Of a stretch of DNA of 64,000 nucleotides, positions 45,175-57,153 are shown in pieces. A model generated the notes under the pieces. The model did no database searches and was not told the DNA's origin. It was given only the letters and a program-made list of their open reading frames with translations. Position 1 is the stretch's first letter. The number at the start of each line of letters is the position of its first letter. Source of the stretch: Gyromitra esculenta (lineage: Eukaryota > Ascomycota > Pezizomycetes > Pezizales > Discinaceae); the NCBI GenBank assembly GCA_038503075.1, contig JBCAML010000010.1, positions 248,001 to 312,000 on the forward strand, read 5' to 3'. Both the position numbers and the translations under genes were made by a program.

Positions 45175-48100
45175 ATGGCGGCCACGCCGACCATAGTGAA
45201 AGTTCTGGCCGACGAGCTTATAACGTCCGTTACAGGCCTAACCCTCGAGGTATGTGTCCGCGTCTAGGCTGAGCCAAACCAAACCCCCAGAGTGAAGTGA
45301 AGTCAGTGCTAAAGAGAACCCACCAGGCAGATCCAGAGAACTTTACCCTCTGCCGCGTAAGCCACCCACCCACCCCCATCCAGCGAGCCCCATACAGAAG
45401 CTGACGCCACGGCTCCAGCAATTCACGCTCAAGAACTTCAAAGGCCACAAATTCGCACGCACCAACCAATTCGACGTCAGCTCCAAGCTAGATGGGTACG
45501 TGCACACACCCTATCCAGTCCCTCCTCCCCCTCCTCCCCCCTCCCCCACAAGCACGTCTGTGCAGAAAACTATCTAACAAAGTGCTTTCCAGCCTCGAGG
45601 AGAAATTCCGAGTCTACAACCGCGACGACATCGCGTCAGCCCTGCGCTCGCGTCTCTGCGAGCTCCCGTCGCTGACGTCGGGCTTCACCCCCGAGATCCT
45701 CAGCCTCTTTCTCGCGCTCTCGGACCGGCCGCTGGTGAACAGCCACCTGGACGATCTGGACGCGCTCGTGCCCGCGGAGGCGTCGCGGGGAGGGCTGACG
45801 TGGGCGGATATAGTTGCGGATGATCCGCTGACGGGGGAGGAGGAGTGGCAGGGTGTGGATTTTGGGGCGGAGAGCAGCGATGAGTGGAGTGATGATGGGG
45901 TTTCGGCGGCGCAGTTCAGGGACGAGCTGATGGAGGAGAGGAAACAGGAGGAGGAGGGGCGGAGGAAGAAGAAGTGGGGTGCTGCTGAGTATGGGGAAGA
46001 CGAGAGGTGGACGAAGGGTGTGGAGGGGTTTATGGTGGATGGGGATAGGGAGGGTTTGAAGGATTTGGTAAAAGGGCAGTATTGGGAGCAGAAAGTGGAG
46101 CCGGTGGATGAGGAGATTGATGTTTCTTTGGGTTTTGGTGGAGGTACTGTTCCCGAGTTCCGTGACTTCTACAGCTTCTACGCGGAGTACTCCGGCAGTA
46201 GTGAATACCAATTGGCTTATTGTTGTCCCTCGCAGTGGAGAATATCTCGATCATTTCTGAACTCCAGGCCGTCCGTGAAGTCCTATTCATGTTTCTTGGT
46301 TACCCTTGTGTCCTCTTTCAGCTTGGTGGAAAAACTGCTTTCGACAACGAAATCGCAGTGTGGGTTGACACCACTACCGTAAATAACCGGTTTGCACTTC
46401 GACACTCCTCTCTCGCAGCATTCCAAGCAATCCTAAGCTGGTACGCCGAGAAAGGGACAAGCATCAACCGTATCCGAGAATTCACCAAAGTCAAGAAAGC
46501 CCAGGACTCGCCAGAACAACAAACATTCGTAGCCACGATCGCCGAAAAGCTAGCTATCCTCGACCAAAAGCTAATAGAGATCGAGCAACGCCTTGTCGGG
46601 ACTAAGAACTCTGACCAGCTCGTCTCTCTTCTCGCGCTTCAGGGCGAACTAGAGCCAATTACCCATCCATACATGCTTCTGAGCTCCATAATCCACTCCA
46701 TCACAAACCCCATTACTCCGCCTCCTCCCGCGACCCTCGCAACCGCTCACCTTTCCCACCTTTATACCTCAGCCTGCGCCCTCCAGTCCACCGGCGACAT
46801 TGAATCCTTCACCTTCATGACCAGCATCTTCTTCACCTGTCTGCAGACCTACCTCCGGCCGATCCGCGCATGGATGGAGCGCGGCGAGCTGCGAAAGCTC
46901 GACAAACACTTCCTCGTCGCACAGACGCGCACCGACGACGAAGTCGAACTGGGCGGGCTCTGGCACGACCAATTTTCGCTCCGACGCGACGACGACGGTG
47001 TGTTGCAAGCGCCGGTATTCGTCCACAAAGCCGCCGACAGGATCTTCATCACCGGGAAGAGCGTCGTGTTCCTGAAGCGGTTGATGGAGCATCAACTACC
47101 CTCCTCCTCCTCCTCCTCCTCCTCCTCCTCCTCCACTACAACATTCTCGCTCGAAACGACCTCGCGCACGGTGGGGAGGGGCGATATTATGAGCTTCGAT
47201 AGTGTGTGTGACAGTGTGTGTAGCGGCGGCAGCGGCGGCGAAGATACGCTCGCGCCGTTCCAAGATATGTTTGCGCATTCTTTCTCCCGCTGGATCGACG
47301 CGCTGCACCATAGTGTTTCCTCGCGGCTCCGAGACGTTCTGTACCACTCCTGCGGGCTGTGGAAGAGCCTTGATGCGCTGGAAACGGTGTACTTGTGTCG
47401 AGACGGGTTTCTGTTTGATACCATTGCGACGCAGGTGTTTGAGAAGGTGGATAAAGGCGTGGCAACGTGGGGGGATCGGTTCCTGCTCACGGAGATGATC
47501 CAAGGCGTGTTAGGGGGGATTGGCGGGGTTGAAGCAGGAAGGCTGAGGATGAGAGGGTGGATGGAGGCGGGGGCGGGGCTACGGGAGGGAAGGAGGGGGG
47601 TGAGAATGTGGAGGGGAGTGGAGGTGGATTACGCGGTGAGTAATGGCTGCGCATATCTCCTGGCTGCGTGCGTACCAGGGGCTAATGAATAACCTACAGC
47701 TTCCTTGGCCGATCATGAACGTGATTCGAAAAGACGCTTTTGTAGTGTATAAAGAAATTTTCAAGTTCCTGCTGCAGATCAGACGCTCCAAATACGTGCT
47801 GAAACGCCTCGCCCTACCGAGGGAGTACTTGGTGACAGTGGGCGAGCGTGGAGAGGGGGCGCTGTACTATTCACTACGACATCGAATGCTGTGGTTTGCA
47901 AATACTATCTACTACTATCTAACTGATCTAGTGTGTTAAAAATCAATCTACTCTAAATTTAAATACCCCAGATACGAATAACATGGCTGACAAAACACCA
48001 ACAGGTCCTCCTCCCGCAGACTCAGAAAATGCGGACCGAAATGGCTGCAGCAGTAGATGTGGATGGCATGATTGCCGTGCACAGCAATTACATGAACCGG

Positions 48101-48901
48101 ATCAAAGACCAGTGTCTATTAGGTCCCAAGGTACGTTTTTTCTCCGTTCAGCCACACTTCTGCATTAAGCGTCTATTTTTTAAATCCACCTTATTTTATT
48201 TTATTTTTGTTAAATCATTGTTTCATTGTTTTTAAAGGTACAAGAATGCCACATGCAACCGAAGTTATAGCGTGAACAAAACCCCTTTAAATCCACCTTA
48301 AAACCCCCCTCATATATATATATCCTTCACGAGATATCACTCGATACGGGTTTTGTTCATGCTATAACTTCGGTTGCATGTGGCATTCTTGTACCTTTAA
48401 AAACAATGAAACAATGATTTAACAAAAAAAAAACGAATCACTCGGTAAAAAAACGTGCTGACACCCACCTTCTAGCTCACCCCGATCCACCAAACCATAA
48501 CCACGCTCCTTGACCTATCAACCACATTCTCCGACCTCCACACCTCTCGCGCCTCCCACGCGGGTACCGCCGGCGACCAACCCATGCACGACGTTTCCGT
48601 CATCCTCCCCCATCGGCGTCGGCGCCGTGGGGGGTCGGATTCCGAGGACTCAGGCGACGACGACGAAGCGGAGGAGGATGAGAGTGGTAATGAGAACGAC
48701 GGCGAGGACAGCGATGGAAACACGGATATGCGGAAAGAAACGTACGCGGGACGTATGGCGGCCGCGAGCGCAAAATTTAATGCCTTGCTGGACTTTGTGA
48801 AAGCGGGCTTAAGGGGGGTTGCGAGGGCGGGGGTGATGCCGCATTTGGAGACTTTGGCGGAGGGATTGGATGGGGTGGGGTGGGAGGGGAGGTATGGGTA
48901 G
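45175..48901 (+). CDS. Gamma-tubulin complex component, GCP5-like
   Basis: Member of the GCP/Spc97-Spc98 family that builds the gamma-tubulin ring complex and nucleates microtubules at spindle pole bodies. Eight exons fit: 45175-45249, 45327-45356, 45398-45495, 45593-46143, 46236-47635, 47700-47930, 48005-48130 and 48476-48901, giving 978 residues. Landmarks are FTLKNFKGHKFARTNQFDVS near the N-terminus, the block ISELQAVREVLFMFLG and LRHSSLAAFQAILSWYAEKG (GRIP1-like), ALQGELEPITHPYMLLSSII, then the GRIP2-like end LPWPIMNVIRKDAFVVYKEI, IRRSKYVLKRLAL, VDGMIAVHSNYM and DQCLLGPK. The EEWQGVDF segment and overall layout favour GCP5 over GCP4 or GCP6. A poly-Ser stretch (TCC repeat, 47098-47133) and an acidic insert (EDSGDDDEAEEDE) are lineage additions. 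Intron 7 (48131-48475) is unusually long because it carries a hairpin element. Confidence 0.82.
48204..48428. mobile_element. Foldback element with 81-bp near-perfect arms inside an intron
   Basis: The left arm (48204-48284) begins TTTTTGTTAAATCATTGTTT and ends GAACAAAACCC. The right arm (48348-48428) is its reverse complement. One mismatch (GCGTGAAC against GCATGAAC) was seen in the inner 76 bp. The 63-nt loop contains a TA run. The word TTAAATCCACCTTA occurs once outside the left arm (48180) and once in the loop (48288). The whole structure lies within the 345-nt seventh intron of the GCP5-like gene. Confidence 0.85.
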
Positions 48902-49290
48902 GAACGGCTGTTGTGGGAGGGGGGGGGGTAATGTATGTTGGTTGGTTCTCGTTTTTAGTAATATGTAAACTGGTTAGCCTTTCATACTCCACATCTTGCG
49001 CAGCTGGTATTTAAATTTGGGACAGTAAATGACGGGCCCGCCAGTGAGGACATATACTGATCAGTTGAGTGATATTCAGTCAAAACGCATACGCAGTTCC
49101 CTATCCATCCCCTTGTCTCAAACCAGTCCCAATTTGGCTTAGATTGTTTATGTAATTACTTCACCAAGCCATTGGTCCATCCCCCACATTCTCTCATAAC
49201 AGGCGAATAGAAATTTCACCATACAGTGCAAGCCTCAAGAATATTCTAGCTTATAAGATAGCGAAGACATGACATTAATGGAAAATTCCT
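48902..49290. other. Convergent 3' spacer
   Basis: 389 bp between the convergent ends of the GCP5-like and BTB genes. No gene or repeat was recognised. Confidence 0.5.
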
Positions 49291-50385
49291 CTACATTTCA
49301 GTCCATGGTAAGTCTTCTTCCGATAGTTCTGCACAGGTCAAGTATGGCATCTCCTCCTTAAGTTGCAGGTTATTCTTTACCAACACTGAAGTACGCTGTA
49401 TTATTTCTGGAACAATGTATTTAGAAATGCATGATGATATAAATGCAGTAGAACAGTTATTACTGAGACCTCGAATACTGTCATCATCGACAGAAAAACT
49501 ACTGCTGGCAATATTCCTGAAAATAATTCCGTAAGATCCAGGCGTTTCGGATGAGTTGATTATTCTGCCAATGATGCGCAGAACAACCCCCCTGGCCACA
49601 ATTGCGCGAACATCTGTGATTTCCGCGTACACTGCTAGGAACGACTGCATTGTGTGCGCGACAAGTTGATCCAGTCTGCAGCATTCGGAACTGACCAAAT
49701 TGACTAGAGGACCTGGAATCAGTCCCGATTTAATCCAACGACAAAGCATGTCGTGGCGGCCGACAAACGAGCCAACCACGTGGATGAAGGCCTCCTTGAA
49801 AACTCGCTCCGACTTCAAGCTATAGCCTAGTAATAAGAATTGCGTCGGATCGTCTTTAATCTGGGCATCAAGTCCAGGCCACTCGAAAAGGCTGGCTCGG
49901 ATGCTTTCGCTGACCGGATCCAAAGCATCGTACTGGTCCGCTAACGAAACCAAATTTGAGCATTTATCGTAACTTCGAATTCTAATAGGCTGGCGATAGA
50001 AGGATCTAAACATGTTGTGAAGCGCCTCGCTGATTCCCTCGGCCCCCTGATAGGTTAACGTATTTTCGGCCTTTTCCTCAGAGCATTAGCTTAAGCACAC
50101 GCTAGTTATTGAATTATAGCTACTTACAGAATCCGTAGCCTGGTGTTCAGGGAGGAGAGTTGAAACTCCATCGCTGTCGATATTCAACAGATAACGGTAA
50201 TACTTCTTATTATCGCTCTTCTCGGTCCCCGTCCACCAGACTTTGGACATGCTTGCAGAGAACCAACCCGAACACATGCACAATATATGTGAATGAAGGC
50301 TGAATTGCTGAGACGGAGTACGAATGAAAACATCAGGGTCTCCGCCGCCGGAAAACCGGAGATCGACTATTTTGTTTGCAGACAT
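49291..50385 (-). CDS. BTB/POZ-domain protein, 347 aa
   Basis: Two exons, 50385-50128 and 50076-49291, with a 51-nt intron (GTAAGT...CTGAG). The N-terminal 130 residues form a fungal-type BTB fold. It has VDLRFSGGGDPDVFIRTPSQ, the FSLHSHILCMCSGWFSASMS segment with the usual His and Ser/Cys positions, then LNIDSDGVSTLL and NTLTYQGAEGISEALHNMF. ADQYDALDPVSESIRASLFE follows, as in the BTB-associated helices. The rest (residues about 160-347) is helical without a named domain. BTB proteins of this type dimerise and may serve as adaptors for Cul3 ubiquitin ligase; no substrate can be inferred. The splice joins HQATDS to EKAENTL in phase 0, and the frame is intact throughout. Confidence 0.85.
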
Positions 50386-51121
50386 GTCGAATTATTCGGT
50401 TGCTAAACGCGTAGAGATTGTATCCAGAGATACTGCGTCTCCCTCTCGCCTTCCTACTCTAAATGCGGGGAGCTCACCTCAAGCATGCGCCGCGCCAGTC
50501 TTGCTAGAGCAGAGGCTTTGCTAACGCCAACGCCTAAGAAGACAGCAACGCCAACGCCTCCAGTTACTAAGCAGCCTCCTATACAAAATAGAGCGCCTCC
50601 CACCCACACCGGCTCCCAGCAGAGCGCTTCTCACACACCACTAGCCACGGTAGCAGAGCCTCCTACTGCGTGCTAGGGCCTGAGCCTATTACTAAAGCAC
50701 AATTTATAAAATAATTAAAACCATAGAATTTACTACATATTCTTCACAAACCGCACAGCTCTAAGTTAAATACTAGGAGTGGCTTTTGTAGCGAGTTGAG
50801 TGGTGGGTATTGACTGCTGAAAGCCAGTCAAAATAAAATAGAATGATAACCAACAGTCCAAGTCAGGTGCGGTAACCAATTAGGCTACTTTTGGCAGGTG
50901 CTTTAGGGGTCCATAGCAACCAGCCACTCAACCATTTTTGGCAGGTACATGACACAGTGGCTTGTCTCACTATGGCACAGCTTCAAGTGAAACACTTTCA
51001 CAGATCACAATTTATTAAGAGCCGAGCCTCATAGTTTAGTTACTGAATATTAAAGAATTAAACTAAAAAATGAATAGATAGTGAGAGTTAAAATAATATT
51101 AGAGCTTAGTACCGTCAGGAA
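50386..51121. other. Intergenic region
   Basis: Upstream of the BTB gene and left of the transposon cluster. A small C/A-rich frame at 50485-50676 is not convincing. TTTTGGCAGGT occurs twice (about 50888 and 50936). Nothing else was recognised. Confidence 0.45.
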
Positions 51122-51506
51122 TAAACTCTCAAGGAGCAGGTTTTTCACGGATTAAGGATTAGGTATAGGGTTAGGTTTCGGTTCGATGGTTGTTATGGGT
51201 TTTGGGTTGTTGCGAGGAATAATGTTATTGTATTTCAGTTGTTATCGGTTACCGAGTTTGTTGGGAAAAGTGGGGTATTTAAATGATGGATTTCGTTTGC
51301 TCTTTGTTTTCTTCTTCTCTCTTTAAGTAACGTTCTCGTTTACCTTCTATTGTGTTTATTCAATACCATCTCAGTTCTATCTCAGAACCCTCGCTGTCGC
51401 TGACCACCTCGCTGCACTTGTCTCGCCTTGAGACAGACCCCTCGTAGAACCTGTAGAAAATATAGCACTATTCAAACGTGTTGACATCTCGCTTAAGTAG
51501 CACCGC

Positions 51507-51927
51507 TTTCACGGATGGAACTGGGTAATGGGTTAGGACGAAATGGTTGGTGCTCACGGAGAATTTCCTTTGGATATAATGGCTTTGTTGTTCCTATGTT
51601 TCGGTTGTCGTTGGATCGCCGGCTTGTGTTACAAGAAAGCGGGGTATTTAAGTGAAAGATTTTAGTCATTTTCGTACTCTCTTTTCTTCTCTCCTTAAGC
51701 AACGTTCTCGTTTACCTTCTGCTGTAATCATTGGAATACTATCCCGGTTCTACCTCAGAACCCTCGCTGTCGCTGTCTACCTCGCCACACTTATCTCGCC
51801 TTGAGATAGACCACTCGTAGAACTTGTAGAAACATCGCTTACCTTGAACGTGTTGTTTACCTCGTTTAAGTAGCACTGCTTACCTTTAGGGATACTAAAG
51901 GGCTTAACGAGGTACTCAACCGTGAGA
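51507..51927 (+). repeat. 5' LTR of the full-length element
   Basis: 421 bp. It contains a TATA-like TATTTAAG at 51645-51652 and a pyrimidine tract followed by TTAAGCAACGTTCTCG at 51695-51710, the probable transcription start zone. The AAGCAACGT word is conserved in all family A and B LTRs here. Confidence 0.9.
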
Positions 51928-51929
51928 TT

Positions 51930-51938
51930 ACGTTGCTT
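51930..51938 (+). other. Putative self-priming primer-binding site
   Basis: ACGTTGCTT lies two bases after the 5' LTR. It is the exact complement of AAGCAACGT at 51697-51705 in the LTR, about 45 bases downstream of the TATA-like box. No TGG-type tRNA primer site was seen at this position. The arrangement resembles Tf1, where the 5' end of the mRNA folds back as primer. Confidence 0.6.
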
Positions 51939-52130
51939 CCACCATCTACACCTTCTACTGCAGAAAACAACCCTTTGCATGGAAATCATCTCCCGGATTC
52001 GCCAATCCATCCTAACCATCTTTCCTTGCTTAACACTGCCAAAACCACAAACATTAGTTGAAGTTGTACCCGAGTGGCTGGATCAGGAGTACTTACGCCA
52101 GAACTCCTTTCCTCGCCCAACACCCACATC

Positions 52131-53452
52131 ATGAGCTCACCCGCTCCCGCTGGCCCCTCCACCGAAGGAGCCGCTGTCGCCGCCCCACGCTTCCCCACCA
52201 GAGAAGCCTTCGCCCAAGCACTGAGAGAAGACACCGCCGAGTTGTATAATCATCTCAGGGACCTCTACCAAGCCTTGGAAGACCAAATCGACGTCCTCCA
52301 AGAGAACGAAAGGGAAACCGAGGTAAAACTCGGCACATCACAAATCCAGACCGACAATGCCCTCCGCCATGCTGCAGAACAAGATAAACGGGTCAACGAG
52401 ACCGCTAGTCTAATCGCCCGATTACGACAAGAGCGGAATGAAGCTCGATCCGCTATCCAAGCCCCCCCCGCTCCACCTAACCTCACCGCCACCCCACCGC
52501 CACCATCCAACTCCCATCGTTCAGAACGCATGCCAGACCCAGAGAAGTTCGATGGATCCCGAGCAAAACTCCCCGGGTTCATACTCCAACTACGATCCAA
52601 GCTCACTGTCAACCGAGACTGCTTCGCCAATGAGAACACCATGATCCTTTACACCATTAATCGGTTAGAAGGAGCAGCTTTAGAACAGGTCCGCCATACG
52701 GTTCTCCCCTCCGGCCTCACCACCTGGACTAGTGCGGAACAACTCATTGCAGCCTTGGAAACTGCCTTTGGAGACCCGGACCCAACCGGTACAGCACGAC
52801 GAGAACTCCACCAGCTCCGCCAAGGGAAACGCGATTTCTCAGCCTACCTCGCTGACTTCCAAAGAATCCTGGGACAGCTCAATTTCGACGAAAATTCGAA
52901 GATGGATGCCCTAGAACATGGAATGTCGGAAGAGCTGAAGGAAGCAATGGTTTTTGCACCAATCGCCCCGGGTAATCTCCCTGAGATGATCCTTACCCTC
53001 ACCCGACTGGATAATCGCATTCGAGCTCGCAAGGCAGAGAAACGAGGAAACGCCCGAGACAATATGGGTCAATTTAGTGCTCCCGCCGCTTCACTCCCGC
53101 CTCCTCCTTCACTCCGGGAGGACTAGCCCCCATGGACCTGTCCTTCGGTCGCACAAGCAACATTCCTCGCCCCCCTCAAGACCTACGGTATACAATGGTC
53201 AATGGACGAAGAAAGCTCTCGGAAAAAGAGAAACAATGGCGCCGTTCCACTGGAAAATGTATGTTCTGTGCTGCTCCCGACCACTCATATTCCAACTGTC
53301 CCTCTGCCCCCAAAAAACCAACAATGAGAGGAGCCCTCACCGCACCACCCGCCACCCGTACACCCCCCGCCTCCTCTCTACCACCGCCACCTCTCCCTCC
53401 TCAGTTTTTCGCGTTAGAATCAGCAGACTCCTCCAACGAGTCTTTAAACTAG
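52131..53452 (+). pseudogene. gag of the family A chromovirus, one frame break
   Basis: The main frame runs from ATG 52131 (MSSPAPAGPSTEG) to a TAG at 53124-53126, 331 residues. It has a coiled-coil N-terminus (ELYNHLRDLYQALEDQIDVL) and the retrotransposon gag domain (MPDPEKFDGSRAKLPGFILQ, FGDPDPTGTARRELHQLRQG). The sequence then continues in another frame from 53132 (MDLSFGRTS) to 53452, including a CCHC zinc knuckle CMFCAAPDHSYSNC (C-x2-C-x4-H-x4-C) that belongs to gag. The break at about 53120-53132 separates capsid from nucleocapsid. The stop and slip could be damage or recoding; no classic slippery heptamer was seen before the stop, so damage is likelier. Confidence 0.85.
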
Positions 53453-53541
53453 TTCAACCAAGCCCGAACCGTGACCCCGCCTTGGTTCCTATTTCTTTAC
53501 CCTTGTCAGCATTTTCTATTTCGGGTTTTTCAGTATCGGAT

Positions 53542-56500
53542 ATGTGTGTGGAGGACCAGTTGGATGGGAAACATTTTGTTATATCATGTAGCATTTCCCA
53601 TAACAATAAAATCATTAAAACCCACGCACTATTGGATACCGGAGCCTCAGGATTTGCTTTCATAGATAAAGAATTTGCGAGTCACCACTCCTTACCCCTC
53701 ACTCCTTTAAAATTACCTCGACGGCTTGAAGTCATCGACGGTCGCCCTGTCGCTTCAGGAGACATCACCCATATCATTAACCTCAACCTGTCCATTCAAA
53801 ACCACCGAGAACAAGCCCCCTGCTTTGTGACCCAACTGGGCCACTACCCCTTAGTCTTAGGGATACCATGGATGAATCATCACGATGTCCAGCTTCATTT
53901 CGCCGACAAACGCATTGAGTTTAATTCTAAACTCTGCACTACCCACTGCGCCCCTCATTTCCCCATGGTATCTACCCCATCGATCCCCGCTCCTTCAAGA
54001 TTGAACATGTCTTTCATCAACGCTGCCAGTTTCAGAACCCTTACTCGAAAACGTTCCCTGCAAGCTTACGCGATGTCCCTCTATGAAATTAATAAAATTC
54101 TAGAGGAGAAAACAACGAAAGAAGAATGGAGAACAAGGATCCCCGCCAAATATCATGACTTCTTGGATATGTTTGACAAGAAGAAAGCCCAAGGTTTATC
54201 CCCACGACGATCCTATGACCATAAGATACAACTCCAAGATGGGAAAGAAGCCCCATTCGGCCCTCTGTACGGGATGTCTAGGAAAGAGCTAATAGTCCTG
54301 AAAAAATACATTGAGGATAACCTTGAAAAAGGTTTCATCCGAGCTAGTTCTTCACCTGCCGGATCCCCTGTCCTTTTTGTCAAAAAGGCTGACGGCTCCC
54401 TCCGCTTATGTGTAGACTATCGGGGCCTTAATGCGATTACAGTCAAGGACCGCTATACTTCTCCCCTTATCCGAGAGACACTTGATAGACTAGCAAAGGC
54501 ACAATGGTATACCAAACTCGACCTCCGCGATGGTTATCACCAAATACGCATTGCTGAAGGGGATGAATGGAAAACTGCCTTCCGTACCCGATATGGTCTC
54601 TACGAATATCAAGTTATGCCATTCGGCTTAACCAATGCACCTGGCACTTTTCAACGCTTTGTCAACGACTGCCTGAGGGAATACCTAGATATTTTCTGCA
54701 CCGCCTACCTCGATGATATCCTCATCTATAGTGATACCTTCGCAGAACACCAGGTCCACGTCAGAAGGGTGCTCCAAACTCTCAATGATAACGACATCTT
54801 GCTAAAGCCAGAGAAATGCGAGTTCCAAGTACAAACTACCAAGTACCTAGGACTCATTCTTACCCCCGATGGAATCAAAATGGACGAGGAAAAGCTCAAA
54901 GCCGTACGAGAATGGGGTACCCCAAAGAGTGTTAAAGACGTACAAGCCTTCTTAGGGTTCGCCAATTTCTATCGACGATTTATCCTAGGGTTCTCAAAAC
55001 TTGCCTCTCCACTTACAGTGTTGACAAAGAAAGGGGTTAGCTTTGAATGGACCGTCGAAGCAGACATCGCCTTCGAGAACTTAAAGCACGCCTTTACCAC
55101 AGCACCAATTCTAATCCATTTCGATCCTGATAAGAAGATTATAGTCGAAACCGATGCCTCTGACTTTGTGTCTGGAGGAGTGCTATCTCAATACGACGAT
55201 GCCGGCATTTTACACCCTGTAGCCTTCTTCTCCAAGAAGCACTCGCCAGCCGAATGTAACTACGAGATTTATGATAAGGAGCTACTGGCTATTATCAGAG
55301 TATTCGAGGAATGGCGCCCGGAACTCGAAGGTTCGAAACATCCTATCGACGTCATCAGTGACCACAAGAACCTCGAATATTTCATGAGTACTAAGCAACT
55401 CAACCGTCGCCAAGCCAGATGGGCCGAATACTTATCTCGCTTTGATTTCGTAATTACATACCGACCAGGCAAAGAAGGAGGAAAACCGGACGCGTTAACT
55501 CGGAGATCGGGAGATCTCCCCAAGGAAGGGGATGAAAGATTAGCACACCAGAGTCAAGTGGTGCTAAAGAAGGAGAACATTGACCCCAAGATAAGTTTGT
55601 TGTCGGCTTCTTTCTCAAATGAAGCCGCTGAACTGGACGCTCCCCTAGAAAAGCTTTTTCTAGAAGGATATATCGCTGATAAGTTTCCGGAAAAGATACT
55701 CGCAGCGCTGAGGAATAAAGACCAACAGTCAAAGGAGATCACTTTAAGTGAATGTACCAATGAGAATAACCGACTATGCTATTGAGGAAATCTCTATGTA
55801 CCCAACTTCGATCCTCTTCGCCTGGAACTTATCAAAAGACATCATGACGCCCCTGCTGCCGGACACCCTGGACGAGATAAAACCTTCGAACTGGTCAGTA
55901 GAACCTTTTACAGGCCGAAGATGAGGGAATCCATCAGCCGTTATGTACGCAATTGCCATATTTGCCAAAAGGCAAAACCTGTCACCCAACGTACCTCAGG
56001 AGTCCTCCCTCCCCTACCCATACCAAATCGCCCCTGGCAAGAAGTTTCGATGGACTTCGTGACAGGCCTTCCGGAGTCAAACGGATATGATGCCATAATG
56101 GTAGTGGTTGACCGACTATCCAAAATGCGACACCTAATTCCCTGTAATACTACTGTCAACTCCAGAGATGTAGCTGACTTGTACTTACAATATATTTGGA
56201 AATTACACGGACTCCCTACGCATGTCACCTCCGATCGAGGCACTCAGTTCACTGCCCACTTCTGGAAGGAAGTATGTCAACGCTTAGGCATACAAGCCCG
56301 GATGTCTACCGCCTTTCACCCAGAAACAGACGGACAAACAGAAAGGTTAAACGCGGTAATGGAACAGTATCTGCGCTCCTATGTCTCATACCAACAAGAA
56401 GACTGGAGTAAATGGCTACCGATGGCAGAGTTCTCTGCTAATAACCAAGAATCGGCGAGTACGAAGGTATCCCCCTTTTTTGCTAATTACGGCTATCACC

Positions 56501-57153
56501 CCCGATTCGATACCTCTCTGGTTCCAACGGTCAATACCCCTCAAAGTCAAGATGCTACTACATTCGCTAGTCGAATGCAAGAGTTATATGACTACTTAAG
56601 GATGCAAATTAGGATTGCCCAGGACGTTCAGGAAACCGCTACCAATAAGCACAGAACCCCAGCCCCAGCCTATCGAGTTAACGATCCCGTCTTCATGTCA
56701 ATGAAGAATGTAAGAACTACACGGAATACCCGAAAGCTAGACTGGAAATGGATGGGACCTTATTCTGTTAAAAAAATGATCTCCCCGTTCGCCTATGAAG
56801 TCGAGCTACCAACTTCGGTCAAGTATCACCCGGTCTTTCATGTTTCTTTATTGAAACCTGCCCCTAACGACGCTCTCCCTGGCCAAATAATACCTCCTCC
56901 TATGCCTATTATTGTTAATGATCCGGAGGAGTACTACATCGAGAGAATCTTAGACCACCGCACCCATCGGGGGAAATCGCAATATCTTGTGGAGTGGACC
57001 GGCTATGCTCACCCTACGTGGGAACCTGCCGAAGACCTTAAAGATGCTGTCGCTCTCGATATCTTTCTCGCCCAACAGACTGATCCAACATCTGGTGCTC
57101 GCAGGAGCTCATGCTTGAAGAGGGGAGCTACTTTCGCGGATGGAACTGGGTAA
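53542..57153 (+). pseudogene. pol of the family A chromovirus, one in-frame stop
   Basis: The frame is open upstream to 53077, but recognisable sequence starts near MCVEDQLDGKHF (53542). Protease: LLDTGASGFAFID. Reverse transcriptase: [28 protein letters not shown] and the YLDD catalytic box near 54705. RNase [24 protein letters not shown] and SDHKNLEYF. Integrase: an HHCC finger (NCHICQKAK), D of MDFVTGLP, D of TSDRGTQF and E of DGQTERLN. The C-terminal chromodomain is EYYIERILDHRTHRGKSQYL plus VEWTGY and WEPAEDL. The TGA at 55783-55785 stands where the second pol copy has CGA, a C-to-T change at CpG. The reading frame is the same on both sides. The last codons lie inside the 3' LTR. Confidence 0.92.
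57117..57131 (+). other. Polypurine tract
   Basis: GAAGAGGGGAG at 57117-57127, four bases upstream of the 3' LTR start (57132), is the expected plus-strand primer site. It overlaps the end of the pol reading frame. Confidence 0.7.

Noticed and set aside
47098..47133. TCC microsatellite as a non-coding repeat
   Set aside because: It lies in frame within the GCP5-like coding sequence and simply encodes poly-Ser.
50324..50676. Short plus-strand Pro/Thr-rich frames upstream of the BTB gene
   Set aside because: Low complexity, no conserved segment, and the first is antisense to BTB exon 1.
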